A stretch of 64,000 nt of DNA from Sulfitobacter sp. SK011 (GCF_003352065.1 NZ_CP025803.1:3650001-3714000); one strand, 5' to 3'. Shown: positions 8,579 through 17,662, counted from the first letter of the stretch. Translations and numbers: made by a program. Notes: generated by a model from the letters alone, not told the origin.

Positions 8579-9439
8579 CTACTCAGCGGCCAGAGGCACA
8601 CGCCCTTGGCCGATTGTTGCGATTTCGGCCACCACCTGACGCAGCGCGGCCCGCACGGTGTCGTAATTGCCGTTCGGGCGGATCAATGCTTCGTTCATGT
8701 AAAGGGATCGGTCAATTTCGACCTGCACTGCGTGCTGTCCCCGCGATGGGCGGCCATAGGCCTGGGTGATGTAGGCCCCTGCGAACGGCGTGTTGCGGGT
8801 CACCGTAAACCCTGCCGCGGCAAATGCCGCCTCCACGCGGTCAACGACGTCACCACTGGCAGCGGCCCCAAAACGATCTCCCAGCACCACATCCGGTCTG
8901 AGCATGCCCGATCGCACCACCCCGTCCATCGCCTCATGTGGCATCGAATGGCAATCAATCAGAACCGCCTGACCGTGGCGTTGCTGCGCCGCATCCAAAA
9001 GCTCTCGCAGCTTTTTATGATAGGGGTGCCAGAAATTCTGGATGCGATGCTCTGCCTCGCTGCGGCTCATCTTGCCGCGATATATCGCCCGTCCGTTGGC
9101 CACCACACGCGGCACCACCCCAAGACCGGAGGCAACCCGCGGGTTATGGCCCTGCCTGCCCACCCCTTCGATCAATGCAGGATCAAGTTCCTCACAGGAC
9201 CTGTTCAGGTCGACATAGGCGCGTGGTGCGCCGGCCCGAATAAAAGGGGCCCCAAATTGCGGGACGCATTCAAAAAGCTGGTCAACAAAGGCATCCTCTG
9301 ACGATCTGATCGCATGTTCATCCAACACCGTTGTGCGCAGGAACGACCACGGATAATCGCACCCCGAATGGGGTGATGCGAACACCACGCAAGACCTGTT
9401 TTGGTCCGGGTGCAGTACTTCATAAGCTGACATCGGCAT
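8579..9439 (-). CDS. N-formylglutamate amidohydrolase family protein
   Basis: Zinc-dependent amidohydrolase of the FGase family, which releases formate from N-formylglutamate at the end of one histidine-degradation route. The 286 residues show the family's blocks: FASPHSGCDYP near the N-terminus, SSEDAFVDQLF, RAYVDLNRSCEELDP, and VLIDCHSMPHE with the metal-ligand region. The ATG at 9439 is preferred because GAGAGGG lies 6 bases upstream, whereas a GTG at 9457 lacks a site. No hut genes are nearby, so it may act on related N-acyl or carboxylic substrates. It is convergent with dinB. Confidence 0.88.
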   Translation of the reverse strand: MPMSAYEVLHPDQNRSCVVFASPHSGCDYPWSFLRTTVLDEHAIRSSEDAFVDQLFECVPQFGAPFIRAGAPRAYVDLNRSCEELDPALIEGVGRQGHNPRVASGLGVVPRVVANGRAIYRGKMSRSEAEHRIQNFWHPYHKKLRELLDAAQQRHGQAVLIDCHSMPHEAMDGVVRSGMLRPDVVLGDRFGAAASGDVVDRVEAAFAAAGFTVTRNTPFAGAYITQAYGRPSRGQHAVQVEIDRSLYMNEALIRPNGNYDTVRAALRQVVAEIATIGQGRVPLAAE

Positions 9440-9587
9440 GAGCGTCCCTCTCGCCACTACCTTAGCGCATATTTCGCAATTGCCAAAAGCCCTTGATCAT
9501 ATCCACGACTCCTTTTATAGCACCGGAACCGGCGCGGCATTTCGCGCCCCATTTTGTTTGGGGCAAAGGGTTTCGCGCTATATACGT

Positions 9588-9662
9588 GGGTGATTAGCTC
9601 AGCGGTAGAGCACTTCGTTGACATCGAAGGGGTCACTGGTTCGATCCCAGTATCGCCCACCA
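9588..9662 (+). tRNA. tRNA-Val (GAC)
   Basis: Complete cloverleaf: acceptor GGGTGAT pairs with ATCGCCC, D-arm TAGCTCAGCGGTAGAGCA, anticodon stem CTTCG/CGAAG around TTGACAT with anticodon GAC at 9620-9622, TpsiC loop GGTTCGATCC, and an encoded CCA end. Reads GUC and GUU valine codons. Confidence 0.97.
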
Positions 9663-9761
9663 CCTGTTTCATTGGCCCTGCATGCCGCAGGGTCGCCCGT
9701 AACCCGGCGCTGGTCCTTGTCTTAATTGATAAGGCGGGGCCACAGATGGAAGGATAAGAAC

Positions 9762-9887
9762 ATGAAAGTTCGCAATTCGCTCCGCTCGCTCAAAAACCGG
9801 CACCGTGATTGCCGCGTTGTGCGTCGCAAGGGCCGTGTTTACGTGATCAACAAAACACAGCGTCGGTTCAAAGCCCGTCAGGGTTGA
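9762..9887 (+). CDS. rpmJ: 50S ribosomal protein L36, zinc-free form
   Basis: A 41-codon gene encoding [20 protein letters not shown] and a basic tail ending RRFKARQG. This is L36 of the C-minus type: it keeps only one cysteine and lacks the four-ligand zinc ribbon of the classical form. In many bacteria L36 sits in the spc operon between secY and rpsM; here it stands alone after tRNA-Val, as in other alphaproteobacteria. The ribosome site aaggataag precedes ATG and a strong terminator follows at 9911. Confidence 0.96.
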   Translation: MKVRNSLRSLKNRHRDCRVVRRKGRVYVINKTQRRFKARQG

Positions 9888-9910
9888 TATCCGACCAGTG
9901 CGTGATCAAA

Positions 9911-9936
9911 GCCGCTCCTTCGGGGGCGGCTTTTTT
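9911..9936 (+). terminator. Intrinsic terminator of rpmJ
   Basis: Stem gccgctcc / ggggcggc (8 bp with one G-U pair, short loop) followed directly by six T residues. Confidence 0.92.
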
Positions 9937-10076
9937 CGTTTGGAGGTTTTTCTGGCTGCAGTGCTGGATAATTCTGACTTTCACCAGATGGGTGCGAACG
10001 ACCGAAACTGAAAGTTCCGCCCGCCCTGACGCCGCTTGTGCGGTTTTGCACCTTCCCCGGCGCGGGCCCCGGTGAT

Positions 10077-10616
10077 TCAGGTTTCTTGAGACGTGCTGTC
10101 GCGATCGATTAAGTGCACCCAAACTTCTGCCTCAGGTTCATGGCTCGCCCGCGTTCCGTCCGTGACCGCACCAAGCCTCGTTGCCACAGCCTGTGACCTC
10201 GTATTTCCGCAGTCTATGTAGCTGTATAGCCTCTCTAACCCCAGAACCTCACAAGCCCATCTTTTGACGGCGAAAGACGCTTCCGTGGCGAAGCCCTTTC
10301 CCTCCGCGCCTTCAAACAGATGCCATGCCAGCTCTACATCCGGCCAGTTTGAGTGCTTGATCAAGCCGACCCGGCCGACAGGATGCCCCGTGCTTTGCTC
10401 AACGACGATAAAGAAGCCGAAGCCGTGCCAATGCCAGTGGCCAATACCAATCAGAAACCCGAACCAGGCTTGTTCCGCTGTCACCGTCTCTGCCTGCGCT
10501 ATCATCGACGGAGCACTGGTCATGAAACGGGTGAACGCCGGCAAATCATCCCGTTCTGGTCCGCGCAACACCAACCGCGTGGTCGTCAGTGTGGGTGCAG
10601 TCGTGAGATTATCCAT
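10077..10616 (-). CDS. GNAT family N-acetyltransferase (RimJ/RimL-like)
   Basis: Acetyl-CoA dependent acyltransferase of 179 residues. The N-terminal TTRLVLRGPERDDLPAF is typical of the RimJ/RimL-type branch that also includes N-alpha-acetyltransferases of ribosomal proteins. The acetyl-CoA binding core is visible as HPVGRVGLIKH (beta 4) followed by EGAEGKGFATEAS (the Q/R-x-x-G-x-G/A loop in variant form) and a C-terminal SYIDCGNTRSQAVATRLG block where a bound neighbour residue pattern NxxS is kept. The acceptor is unknown. The gene is isolated, convergent with rpmJ. Confidence 0.9.
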   Translation of the reverse strand: MDNLTTAPTLTTTRLVLRGPERDDLPAFTRFMTSAPSMIAQAETVTAEQAWFGFLIGIGHWHWHGFGFFIVVEQSTGHPVGRVGLIKHSNWPDVELAWHLFEGAEGKGFATEASFAVKRWACEVLGLERLYSYIDCGNTRSQAVATRLGAVTDGTRASHEPEAEVWVHLIDRDSTSQET

Positions 10617-10829
10617 GCGCCGCCTTTCATTTCACCGATTTGGGTTCCAGCCGGGATCAGTATAGCGAACGGTCGCGCATGACTGAAAGCTGGCATTCCC
10701 CCCCCCCGCATCGTTTTTGAGTAAAGGCTTAAGACAAACTTTCCCCAAATTTGACCGAATTTAACAGGTCGGTAATTTGTTCATTTTATCAACCACTTTT
10801 GAAACTCTCTGTCGCGTCACTTAAAGAGC
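10617..10829. other. Intergenic stretch with a C10 homopolymer
   Basis: No gene is visible. The notable element is a run of ten C residues at about 10698-10707, and an AT-rich segment (10720-10800) follows. The stretch borders the IS fragment at 10830 and looks like decayed insertion-site sequence. Confidence 0.4.
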
Positions 10830-10944
10830 ATGTAGGCTGCACCCCGAACCGACTGGCCAACTCGCTGACCGTCTCTTCGCCTTTCAACGCCTCTAACGCG
10901 ACCTTGGCCTTAAACTCTGCGTGATGTTGCTTCCGTTTCGACAT
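10830..10944 (-). pseudogene. IS3-family transposase OrfA fragment
   Basis: On the minus strand an ATG at 10944 opens MSKRKQHHAEFKAKVALEAL followed by KGEETVSELASRFGVQP, the characteristic start of the helix-turn-helix OrfA of IS3-family elements. Homology to the family stops after the first helix-turn-helix (about 37 codons), and the frame then runs into unrelated sequence, so the transposase is truncated. The ribosome site AAGGAGATAGG is intact. Sequence up to about 11022, including TGTCCCAATTTC and a G run, probably is the 5' terminal part of the same element. No OrfB remains. Confidence 0.7.
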
Positions 10945-11086
10945 GTCCTATCTCCTTCGTCTTGAAGATCAGCAGACAACAAATCGCAGCTTACGTCAGT
11001 GTCCCAATTTCGGGGGGGGTAGCTCAGTAATTGTTTGCACCGGATCAGATTTGAATGCCCGCTGGGTTCAGTTTTTCGGCGCGAGC

Positions 11087-11224
11087 ATGAGAGAAGTAGC
11101 TCGGGCCGCCAATGTTGCGCCATCAACGGTGTTACGCTGGGAACGTCAGTCAAGGCTTCCTAAGTGCCCGACAGGCGCACTCCGCAACATTCTCAAAGTG
11201 ATGAGTGTTCGACTAATGGAATGA
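11087..11224 (+). pseudogene. Short helix-turn-helix-like fragment
   Basis: A 45-codon stretch (MREVARAANVAPSTVLRWER followed by QSRLPKCPTGAL) reads like the DNA-binding helices of a small regulator. It has no ribosome site, no partner and lies next to a truncated IS, so it is more likely a remnant than a gene. The family is not recognised. Confidence 0.25.
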
Positions 11225-11407
11225 CATCTCTAAGTCGTTTATCCCAAAATCAATTGCGGCCTGCAGATAGCCTAGCGCACTTCGCTGCCGAGTGATTCAT
11301 TACCTTGGGATCCGTAGTGCTCCAATGTGATCCTTGGCGAGGTGGGGGATACATTGGGGGATGCAATTCCTAGTTATCTATAAAAACAATGACTTAAGTT
11401 GGATAAG

Positions 11408-11484
11408 TGGCGGACCGAGGAGGATTCGAACCCCCGACCCCCTGATTCGTAGTCAGGTACTCTATCCAGCTGAGCTATCGGTCC
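11408..11484 (-). tRNA. tRNA-Arg (ACG)
   Basis: Minus-strand cloverleaf: acceptor GGACCGA pairs with TCGGTCC, D-arm TAGCTCAGCTGGATAGAG, anticodon stem CCTGA/TCAGG around CTACGAA with anticodon ACG (11450-11448), TpsiC GGTTCGAATCC, encoded CCA. ACG is normally deaminated to ICG by TadA to read CGU, CGC and CGA. Confidence 0.97.
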
Positions 11485-11562
11485 ACTGCCGGGCGGTTTA
11501 GTGGGATGGGGTGCGGTTTGCAAGCCCCTGATTGCCGTCAAATCGATTTTCGCTTGCCCGGA

Positions 11563-12954
11563 TCACACGGTACCGTCGCCCTTTGGCAGAGTGATGATAA
11601 ATTGCGTGCCAGATGCGTCGGTCGTGACCAGAGAAAGGGTGCCACCATGGCCTTTCACAAGTTCTGAGGCAATGGCAAGGCCCAGCCCGGACCCCCCTTT
11701 GCGCGCCCCACCTTGAAATGGCGTGAACAGATGCGCCTGCGCTTTTGGTGGCAGTCCCGGACCGGTGTCCCTTACGGTGATCTGCCATGCGGCGTCCGTA
11801 TCAAAAGCTTGAATACTGATCTGTCCGGGCTGGCCGGTTGCCATGATTGCCTGTCGCGCATTGCGCACCAGATTGGACAAGACACGGTACATTTGTTCGG
11901 GATCAGCGCGGACCAACAACTGCTCTGGGATCTCCGTGGTAAAGTCGATGACGTGTTCTCTGGCGGCCAGCTTTTCGCCTTCGATCACATCACCGATCAA
12001 TTCGGCCAGATGGACCATGGTCAGAGTAGGCCCCGGTTCTTCGGCCCTGCCAAAGGCCAAGGTGGATTCGCACAAGTGTACCGCGCGGGTGATAGACCCC
12101 ACCAGTTTGGGTGCCATGCGCTTGACCGCTGGATCCTCTGACATCTCGATCCGGTCGGTAAAGAGCTGCGCCGAGGTCAGGATGTTGCGCAAATCATGGC
12201 TGATCTTACTCACGGCAGACCCCAGCTGCGCCAACCGCTCTTTTTGCTTTAGCGCCTGGGTCAGATCTGTTTGCAATTTCTTCAGCGCTTCTTCTGCCTC
12301 GCGCAGCTCGGTCACCCCCGCACTGGGGGTAATGATGCGCCGCGCGTCTTCGGGTGCCTCTGCATAGTTCTGCATGTGCCCCACAACGCCCTTGATCGGT
12401 TTGACCAAAAACACCCTCATCGCACCGAACAACAAAAACGCGGTGAACACAGAGATTGCCGCAGAGAGCGCCAGAATCCGCTTGCCATAGTCCAGCATCG
12501 CCATCCGCATTGGGGCGGTCTCCATCGTCACTTCGATCAGCAAACCGGCCTCGCGCACAGGTGCCCCAATCACCCGGATCACATCGTTTTCCGGACGAAA
12601 GAGCCGCATCATCGCGTCTTTGATCAGCGACATCGCAGTCGCATCGCGCAGATCAAAGGTTGCAGAGATGGATTGCGGCATATCAGATGACAACATCAAC
12701 TGCCGCACTTCATCGCGGCGCAACACCACGTTGAACACCTCGGCATTGTTCAGCAGTTCTGTCTCGAGCGCGGGATCAAGCATGTCGTCTGCCAACAGCG
12801 CCAATGATGCAATCTGCGCCCGTTCCAAACGGTTCAGCATGTAATCTTCCCGAAACCGGGCAATCGACGGCACAAAGATCAATACCTCTGCCAGCATGAC
12901 AAAGACGATCGTCAGGATCAGCAATCGACCAGAGAGGGAATTGATCATCGACAT
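11563..12954 (-). CDS. Membrane sensor histidine kinase
   Basis: Two-component kinase of 463 residues. Membrane segments at about 10-30 and 160-184 enclose a roughly 130-residue periplasmic sensor of no recognised family. A HAMP-like linker and coiled coil (215-240) lead to the dimerisation box with phospho-acceptor His253 in SKISHDLRNILTSA. The ATPase domain has the N-box LSNLVRNARQAI, the G1 box VRDTGPGLPP and the G2 box GGSGLGLAIA. The start follows the upstream reductase gene's stop immediately, so it is the third gene of an operon with the TVP38-like and reductase genes. No response regulator lies beside it, so its partner is elsewhere. Confidence 0.93.
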   Translation of the reverse strand: MSMINSLSGRLLILTIVFVMLAEVLIFVPSIARFREDYMLNRLERAQIASLALLADDMLDPALETELLNNAEVFNVVLRRDEVRQLMLSSDMPQSISATFDLRDATAMSLIKDAMMRLFRPENDVIRVIGAPVREAGLLIEVTMETAPMRMAMLDYGKRILALSAAISVFTAFLLFGAMRVFLVKPIKGVVGHMQNYAEAPEDARRIITPSAGVTELREAEEALKKLQTDLTQALKQKERLAQLGSAVSKISHDLRNILTSAQLFTDRIEMSEDPAVKRMAPKLVGSITRAVHLCESTLAFGRAEEPGPTLTMVHLAELIGDVIEGEKLAAREHVIDFTTEIPEQLLVRADPEQMYRVLSNLVRNARQAIMATGQPGQISIQAFDTDAAWQITVRDTGPGLPPKAQAHLFTPFQGGARKGGSGLGLAIASELVKGHGGTLSLVTTDASGTQFIITLPKGDGTV

Positions 12955-14373
12955 TTAGGGGACAAAGCGCTGCACAAAGCCGACCACCCGTTTAACCATA
13001 TCGCTCTCAAACAGACGTGGGCTGAAATACGCGCCAGCCGCGCGTTTGTTGATCTCGCCGATGGTGGGGTACGGTGCAACCATGGCGGCAATCTGGCTCA
13101 TTTTCATGGTATTAGCCAGCGCCAAGGCCCACAAATTAATCAATTCTCCCGCTTGATAACCCACAATCGACGCGCCAATGGGGCGGCCTTTGACGACCAT
13201 CACTTTGATAAATCCTTTGGTTTTGCGTTCCGCGATTGCGCGGTCATTGTGATGATAGTGAAACCGCACCACTTCCAGTTTATCACCATGCTGATCGCGC
13301 GCCTGAGCTTCGGTCAGACCAACCTGTGACAGTTCAGGCTCCGTATAGGTCGCCCAGGGGATGTGATGTGTCTTGGCCTTTGAAGGCAGACCAAACAGCA
13401 TTGAACGGATGATCACACCCGCATGATATCCCGCCACATGGGTAAATTGCAGTCCACCTGCCACATCACCAATTGCATAAACCTTACGGTTTGTTGTGCG
13501 CAGGCTTGCATCCACTTTGATGCCGCCCCGCACGGGCTCAACCCCGGCCTTTTCCAGATCAAGCCGATCTGTGTTCGCCTTGCGCCCCACAGCCATAAGC
13601 AGATGAGACCCCTTGAACACGCGGCCATCCTTCGCCTCGACCTCGATCGCACCTTTCTTGCCGCGAATTTCGGCAGCCATTGCACCTTCTTCAATGACCA
13701 CACCTTCGTCACGCAAACTGTCCAGAACGATGGCGGCCAGTTCGGGGTCATCTTTGCCCAGCGCCTTTTCGCCCTCGATCACGGTGACTTTCATACCCAT
13801 GCGAATGTGCGCCTGTGCCATCTCCATGCCGATTGGTCCGCCCCCAACGATCAGCAGATTTTCGGGTTTTTCGCGCAGATCAAACAGCGTTTCGTTGGTT
13901 TCATATGGGACGGTTTCAAGTCCCGGAATTGGCGGCACAAGCGGCGATGAACCTGTGGCAATGACGATACGGCGCGCTTTGATGATTGTATCACCCGCCT
14001 GCACTTCATCGCTGGAAATGAACCGGCCAAAGTCGCGAATCACTTTGACGCCAAGCCCTTCGAACCGTTCCTGGCTGTCCACCGGCGCGATTTGCGCAAT
14101 CACATCTGCCACATGATCCTTGGCAGCAGCATAATCCACATCACCGGGCGCGTTTTCCACGCCGTATTGTGCGGAATGTTGCTGACCATAAGCGGCCTTG
14201 CCCGTCGCAATAAGCGCCTTTGACGGCACGCAGCCGTAGTTCAGGCAATCACCGCCCATTTTATGCCCTTCAAGCAGGACAACATCCGCGCCCATCTGCA
14301 CCGCTCCCGCGGCCACTGACAGGCCACCAGAACCTGCACCAATGATCAGAATATCTGTTTTCATCCGGTTCAT
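12955..14373 (-). CDS. FAD-dependent disulfide oxidoreductase (class I family) lacking the His-Pro base
   Basis: Flavoprotein of 472 residues related to dihydrolipoamide dehydrogenase and mercuric reductase. The FAD site is GAGSGG (12-17), the redox pair Cys43/Cys48 is in GGDCLNYGCVPSK, and the NAD(P) site is VGGGPIGMEMAQA. The C-terminal dimerisation domain has PYPTIGE where classical enzymes have HPT-x-x-E, so the catalytic His is replaced by Tyr, and the C-terminus (RVVGFVQRFVP) looks membrane-leaning. Real dihydrolipoamide dehydrogenase activity is thus unlikely. It overlaps the TVP38-like gene by ATGA, which couples their translation. Substrate unknown. Confidence 0.88.
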   Translation of the reverse strand: MNRMKTDILIIGAGSGGLSVAAGAVQMGADVVLLEGHKMGGDCLNYGCVPSKALIATGKAAYGQQHSAQYGVENAPGDVDYAAAKDHVADVIAQIAPVDSQERFEGLGVKVIRDFGRFISSDEVQAGDTIIKARRIVIATGSSPLVPPIPGLETVPYETNETLFDLREKPENLLIVGGGPIGMEMAQAHIRMGMKVTVIEGEKALGKDDPELAAIVLDSLRDEGVVIEEGAMAAEIRGKKGAIEVEAKDGRVFKGSHLLMAVGRKANTDRLDLEKAGVEPVRGGIKVDASLRTTNRKVYAIGDVAGGLQFTHVAGYHAGVIIRSMLFGLPSKAKTHHIPWATYTEPELSQVGLTEAQARDQHGDKLEVVRFHYHHNDRAIAERKTKGFIKVMVVKGRPIGASIVGYQAGELINLWALALANTMKMSQIAAMVAPYPTIGEINKRAAGAYFSPRLFESDMVKRVVGFVQRFVP

Positions 14374-15113
14374 TTCAGCAGGTCCTTTTTGCCGGTGATT
14401 TTCTTAATGACTATTGGCATTAATGACAGAGCACACAGACCAAGAATGGGCAGCAATATGTGTGGTTCGAAGATGATGCCGAGATTGGGCGTTTCATCTT
14501 TGGCAAAGACTTCGCCAAGGCCCGAACCAACGGATGTGTAAACCAATCCTCCGGGCATGATTCCAAAAAATGTCGAGATCACAAAGCGATAAAGCGGCAC
14601 ACCCAAAAACGCAGGGATCAGGTTTGCGACAAAGAACGGCACCGCAGGCACCAGACGGATAAAGAACAACATCGACCATTGGTTTTCGTCGATGCCATGT
14701 TTGATCTTGGCCACCATCCCGTCAGAGGCGTCCATCCGTTCCTGCAACTTTTCACCCAGCCCCCATTGAGCCGCCAAGAAGATAATCACCGCCCCAGACG
14801 TCGCACCGATGACGTTGAACAAAACTCCGGGAAAGACGCCAAACAGGAACCCTCCTGTCAGCGTGGCAATTGCGGCACCGGGCAAAGAGAAGGCAACAAT
14901 CACCATATAGGCCAACATGAAAACGAGCGCTGTCATCACATAATTGCTGTCCCGGAACGCGATCAATGTCTCTCTGTTGTCGCGCAAGGCATCAAACGAC
15001 AGATAGTCACGCAAGGTAAACGCGCCGATTGCGGCCACCAAAGCGATGGCCATCAGTGGCAAGTAGCGGACCAGGGCGGGTTTTTGATTTGCTTCGTCGA
15101 TCATATCGGTCAT
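14370..15113 (-). CDS. TVP38/TMEM64 family membrane protein
   Basis: DedA-superfamily inner-membrane protein of 247 residues. The start at 15113 (MTDMIDEANQKPALVRY) follows AGAGG and avoids 26 extra residues of poor composition. Hydrophobic segments include LPLMAIALVAAIGAF, YVMTALVFMLAYMVIVAFSL, the re-entrant signature PGAAIATLTGGFLFG, FFIRLVPAVPFFVANLIPAF (the family's F-x-x-R-L-x-P motif) and a C-terminal helix. Family members are linked to lipid scrambling or envelope homeostasis. Its overlap with the flavoprotein gene suggests the two form a membrane redox or transport unit; this is inference. Confidence 0.9.
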   Translation of the reverse strand: MTDMIDEANQKPALVRYLPLMAIALVAAIGAFTLRDYLSFDALRDNRETLIAFRDSNYVMTALVFMLAYMVIVAFSLPGAAIATLTGGFLFGVFPGVLFNVIGATSGAVIIFLAAQWGLGEKLQERMDASDGMVAKIKHGIDENQWSMLFFIRLVPAVPFFVANLIPAFLGVPLYRFVISTFFGIMPGGLVYTSVGSGLGEVFAKDETPNLGIIFEPHILLPILGLCALSLMPIVIKKITGKKDLLK

Positions 15114-15422
15114 TTCTGCCTCTGGGCAAAGGTGTTTGCGTGGTTGAGAACATAAATGGCGGGTTACAGCGCAAAGGGACAGGCCGATCACAGGTGCTTG
15201 ATAGACAGTGTGGTTCGTGTGTTGTTTTCCACGTCATTCCTGATTTATTGAAACATATCTTCCGCCCAAACCCTTCAATTGTTGCAACCAAAGCAGATTT
15301 TCGCCCCCGAGGGTTTGACTTGGGCCGATGACGGCAGTAGAGACCGGGCTTGAATTGACGTACGTTACACGAATCCAAGATCGATTCCTGCAACGGGCAA
15401 AGTATTAAGTGGAGACGGAGCG
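15114..15422. other. Divergent upstream region of the TVP38-like operon and rpmH
   Basis: About 310 bases without a gene, containing the starts of two divergent transcripts. On the plus strand ttgacg (15355-15360) is a possible -35 for rpmH, but the matching -10 is weak. A short in-frame extension of the TVP38-like gene reaches 15191 but has no ribosome site. I see no DnaA boxes that would mark an origin next to rpmH. Confidence 0.4.
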
Positions 15423-15557
15423 ATGAAACGCACCTTTCAACCATCCAACCTCGTGCGCAAGCGGCGCCATGGTTTTCGCGCGCGCATGGCCACCAAAGCG
15501 GGTCGTAAGATCATCAATGCACGCCGCGCCCAGGGCCGCAAAGAACTAAGCGCGTAA
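15423..15557 (+). CDS. rpmH: 50S ribosomal protein L34
   Basis: A 44-residue, strongly basic protein ([20 protein letters not shown], ending in QGRKELSA), the standard L34 sequence and length. A GGAG ribosome site lies 6-10 bases upstream. It heads the conserved rpmH-rnpA-yidD cluster for ribosome, RNase P and membrane-insertion functions. Confidence 0.98.
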   Translation: MKRTFQPSNLVRKRRHGFRARMATKAGRKIINARRAQGRKELSA

Positions 15558-15575
15558 ACCGCGCCCAAAAGGTCT

Positions 15576-16010
15576 ATGAAATTGACACCGCCGGAGGCAC
15601 CCAAGGATGGCACAAACGCCGCCCAAGGGGAAACGCCCCCGGCGGTTTCTTTACGTGTGGACATACTTAGCAAACGCGCGGATTTTCAACGCGCCAGCCG
15701 CGCACTGCATGTGGCGACCACCGGGTTCATCTTGCAAATGCGTCAACGACGACCGGGTGAGACAACAGCGCATCCCGGCGGTATACGTGTGGGATTTACC
15801 TGTTCCAAGAAAGTTGGCAATGCCGTCGCCCGCAACCGCGCCAAGCGTCGTTTGCGCGAAGTCGCCCGCCTGATTTTACCTCACCATGGTCAGCCCGGTA
15901 TGGATTACGTGTTGATCGGCCGCCGTGGTGCCACGGCTGAGCTGCCGTTTACCCAATTGCAATCGGATATGCACAAGGCGCTTGGTATTCTGCATGGTCG
16001 GCGCAAATGA
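15576..16010 (+). CDS. rnpA: Ribonuclease P protein component
   Basis: Basic protein subunit that helps the RNase P RNA bind precursor tRNA and remove 5' leaders. The signature RNR region is plain: [20 protein letters not shown] followed by LREVAR. With 144 residues it is slightly longer than the 120-residue average because of a Pro/Ala-rich N-terminal tail of about 25 residues, which may be over-called; GTG or later starts near residue 28 are possible. It lies 18 bases after rpmH and overlaps yidD by 4 bases. Confidence 0.95.
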   Translation: MKLTPPEAPKDGTNAAQGETPPAVSLRVDILSKRADFQRASRALHVATTGFILQMRQRRPGETTAHPGGIRVGFTCSKKVGNAVARNRAKRRLREVARLILPHHGQPGMDYVLIGRRGATAELPFTQLQSDMHKALGILHGRRK

Positions 16011-16228
16011 CATTGCTTGCGCATGCCCTCGCCTTGCCCATACGCGCCTATCGTCTGATATTCAGCCCATGGGTTGGGTACAACTGCCGCTACCATCCCA
16101 CGTGCAGCGCCTATGCGCTGGAGGCATTGAAAAAGCACGGTGGCCTCAAAGGCGGCTGGTTGGCCGCCCGGCGTATCGCCCGGTGCCACCCATGGGGTGA
16201 CAGCGGCGTCGATAACGTCCCCGACTAA
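16007..16228 (+). CDS. yidD: Membrane protein insertion efficiency factor YidD
   Basis: Small 73-residue membrane-associated protein that aids YidC/Sec insertion. The amphipathic N-terminus [20 protein letters not shown] and the cysteine-rich [10 protein letters not shown] and RRIARCHPW motifs define the family. Its ATG overlaps the rnpA stop (ATGA), so translation is coupled. The 3' end overlaps by 4 bases the convergent lipoprotein gene. yidC itself lies 3 kb on, after inserted ttcA and EAL genes. Confidence 0.96.
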   Translation: MTLLAHALALPIRAYRLIFSPWVGYNCRYHPTCSAYALEALKKHGGLKGGWLAARRIARCHPWGDSGVDNVPD

Positions 16229-16755
16229 CGCACCTTGTCAAAGGTGATCTGAACCTCGCCAATATCAACGCCGTACTTTTTCATGTAGCCCCGATTGTAA
16301 ACGCGGGTGTCGCTGAATTGCCAAAGCCAATCATCAAAAGCCACCCGCAACGTGCCGTCCGGCACCGGCAGATCGATCTTGTAGGCCCAGTTGAACGTGT
16401 CACCATCCGACCTCCCCTTGGCAGTGCCCAGAACGCCATCTGCCTTGCCGGTCCAGGTGTTCTGCCCGGTCTTGGTCATGCGCCAGATCCGCTGTTCCTC
16501 TGACCCGTCCTCATAGACGAAATCCTCGACCAGTGTCAGCGTTGTGCCGTCCCATGTGCCCTTGATATCAACATCAAAACGGCGGCGCACCGTGCCGAAA
16601 GTGTCCTGAAACTGCCCCGTTGCCAACACATGTCCATCAAAAAACTCTTCGATCTTGAGCACGCGGTCAGATAATTTGGGATCATCAATTGAAGGTTTGC
16701 CGGTGCACCCGGCCAAACCAACAGCCAGCATCCACACCATCACCAAAATCCGCAT
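16225..16755 (-). CDS. DUF3833-type lipoprotein
   Basis: Predicted outer-envelope lipoprotein of 176 residues. The start at 16755 ([19 protein letters not shown]) is chosen because GAGGGG lies 8 bases before it and a lipobox LAGC with the lipidated cysteine near residue 17 follows directly. The mature part is beta-rich with repeated aromatic turns ([36 protein letters not shown]) as in DUF3833, whose function is unknown. It is convergent with yidD with a 4-base overlap and divergent from ttcA. Confidence 0.8.
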   Translation of the reverse strand: MRILVMVWMLAVGLAGCTGKPSIDDPKLSDRVLKIEEFFDGHVLATGQFQDTFGTVRRRFDVDIKGTWDGTTLTLVEDFVYEDGSEEQRIWRMTKTGQNTWTGKADGVLGTAKGRSDGDTFNWAYKIDLPVPDGTLRVAFDDWLWQFSDTRVYNRGYMKKYGVDIGEVQITFDKVR

Positions 16756-16816
16756 CTCATTTACCCCTCTGAAACCGCTGCTTGAACGCCAACTGTGGAT
16801 CATCTAATTCAAACCC

Positions 16817-17662
16817 ATGCTTGATCAACCCAAAGACATTCACCCGCTCTTTGATGGTGCCCCCCAGACGACAGAGTTTAAAAAACTCCGCAAACGCATT
16901 GTGCGCATGACCCGCGAGGCGATTGACCGATACGGGATGATTGAAAACGGCACGCCAAAAAAGCGCTGGCTGGTGTGCCTGTCGGGCGGCAAAGACAGCT
17001 ATACGTTGCTTGCTGTGCTGCATGAGCTGCAATGGCGCGGGCTGCTGCCTGTTGATCTGCTGGCCTGCAATCTGGACCAGGGCCAACCCGGGTTTCCCGC
17101 CACTGTCCTGCCCGCATTCCTGAAAAAGATGGGCGTGCCACACCGGATTGAATATCAGGACACCTATTCCGTCGTGATGGACAAAACTCCCGCCGGGCGC
17201 ACGCTATGCACCATGTGTTCGCGTCTGCGGCGCGGGCATCTTTACCGGATTGCGCGCGAAGAAGGCTGTTCCGCTGTTGTCCTTGGCCATCACCGCGATG
17301 ACATTCTTGAAACGTTCTTTATGAACCTGTTTCACGGCGGACGTCTGGCCACCATGCCGCCAAAGTTGGTGAATGAAGAAGGTGATCTGTTTCTCTATCG
17401 TCCCCTCGCCCATGTGGCCGAAGCCGATTGTGAAAAGTTCGCCAAGTCCATGAATTACCCGATTATTCCGTGTGATTTGTGCGGCTCGCAGGATGGGTTG
17501 CAACGCCAACAGGTCAAAGCGATTTTGGATGGCTGGGAGGCCAACAGCCCCGGCAGACGTCAGATCATGTTTCGCGCACTGATGAACGCCCGACCTTCGC
17601 ATCTTTTGGATCCGGCGCTGTTTGATTTTGCGGGCCTGCTGCGAAAATCAGACAAATCTTAG
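16817..17662 (+). CDS. ttcA: tRNA 2-thiocytidine(32) synthetase TtcA
   Basis: Adds sulfur to C32 of several tRNAs in an ATP- and iron-sulfur-dependent reaction. The PP-loop SGGKDS is at residues 56-61. The FeS ligands are Cys131 and Cys134 in [11 protein letters not shown], with the third cysteine in [14 protein letters not shown]. Length 281 fits the family. It starts 61 bases from the divergent lipoprotein gene. tRNA-Arg(ICG), a known TtcA substrate in other bacteria, is encoded in this window at 11408. Confidence 0.97.
   Translation: MLDQPKDIHPLFDGAPQTTEFKKLRKRIVRMTREAIDRYGMIENGTPKKRWLVCLSGGKDSYTLLAVLHELQWRGLLPVDLLACNLDQGQPGFPATVLPAFLKKMGVPHRIEYQDTYSVVMDKTPAGRTLCTMCSRLRRGHLYRIAREEGCSAVVLGHHRDDILETFFMNLFHGGRLATMPPKLVNEEGDLFLYRPLAHVAEADCEKFAKSMNYPIIPCDLCGSQDGLQRQQVKAILDGWEANSPGRRQIMFRALMNARPSHLLDPALFDFAGLLRKSDKS

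Noticed and set aside
12955..14373. Identification as dihydrolipoamide dehydrogenase or mercuric reductase
   Set aside because: The His of the catalytic HPT motif is Tyr, no heavy-metal domain is present, and no pyruvate or 2-oxoglutarate dehydrogenase genes are near.
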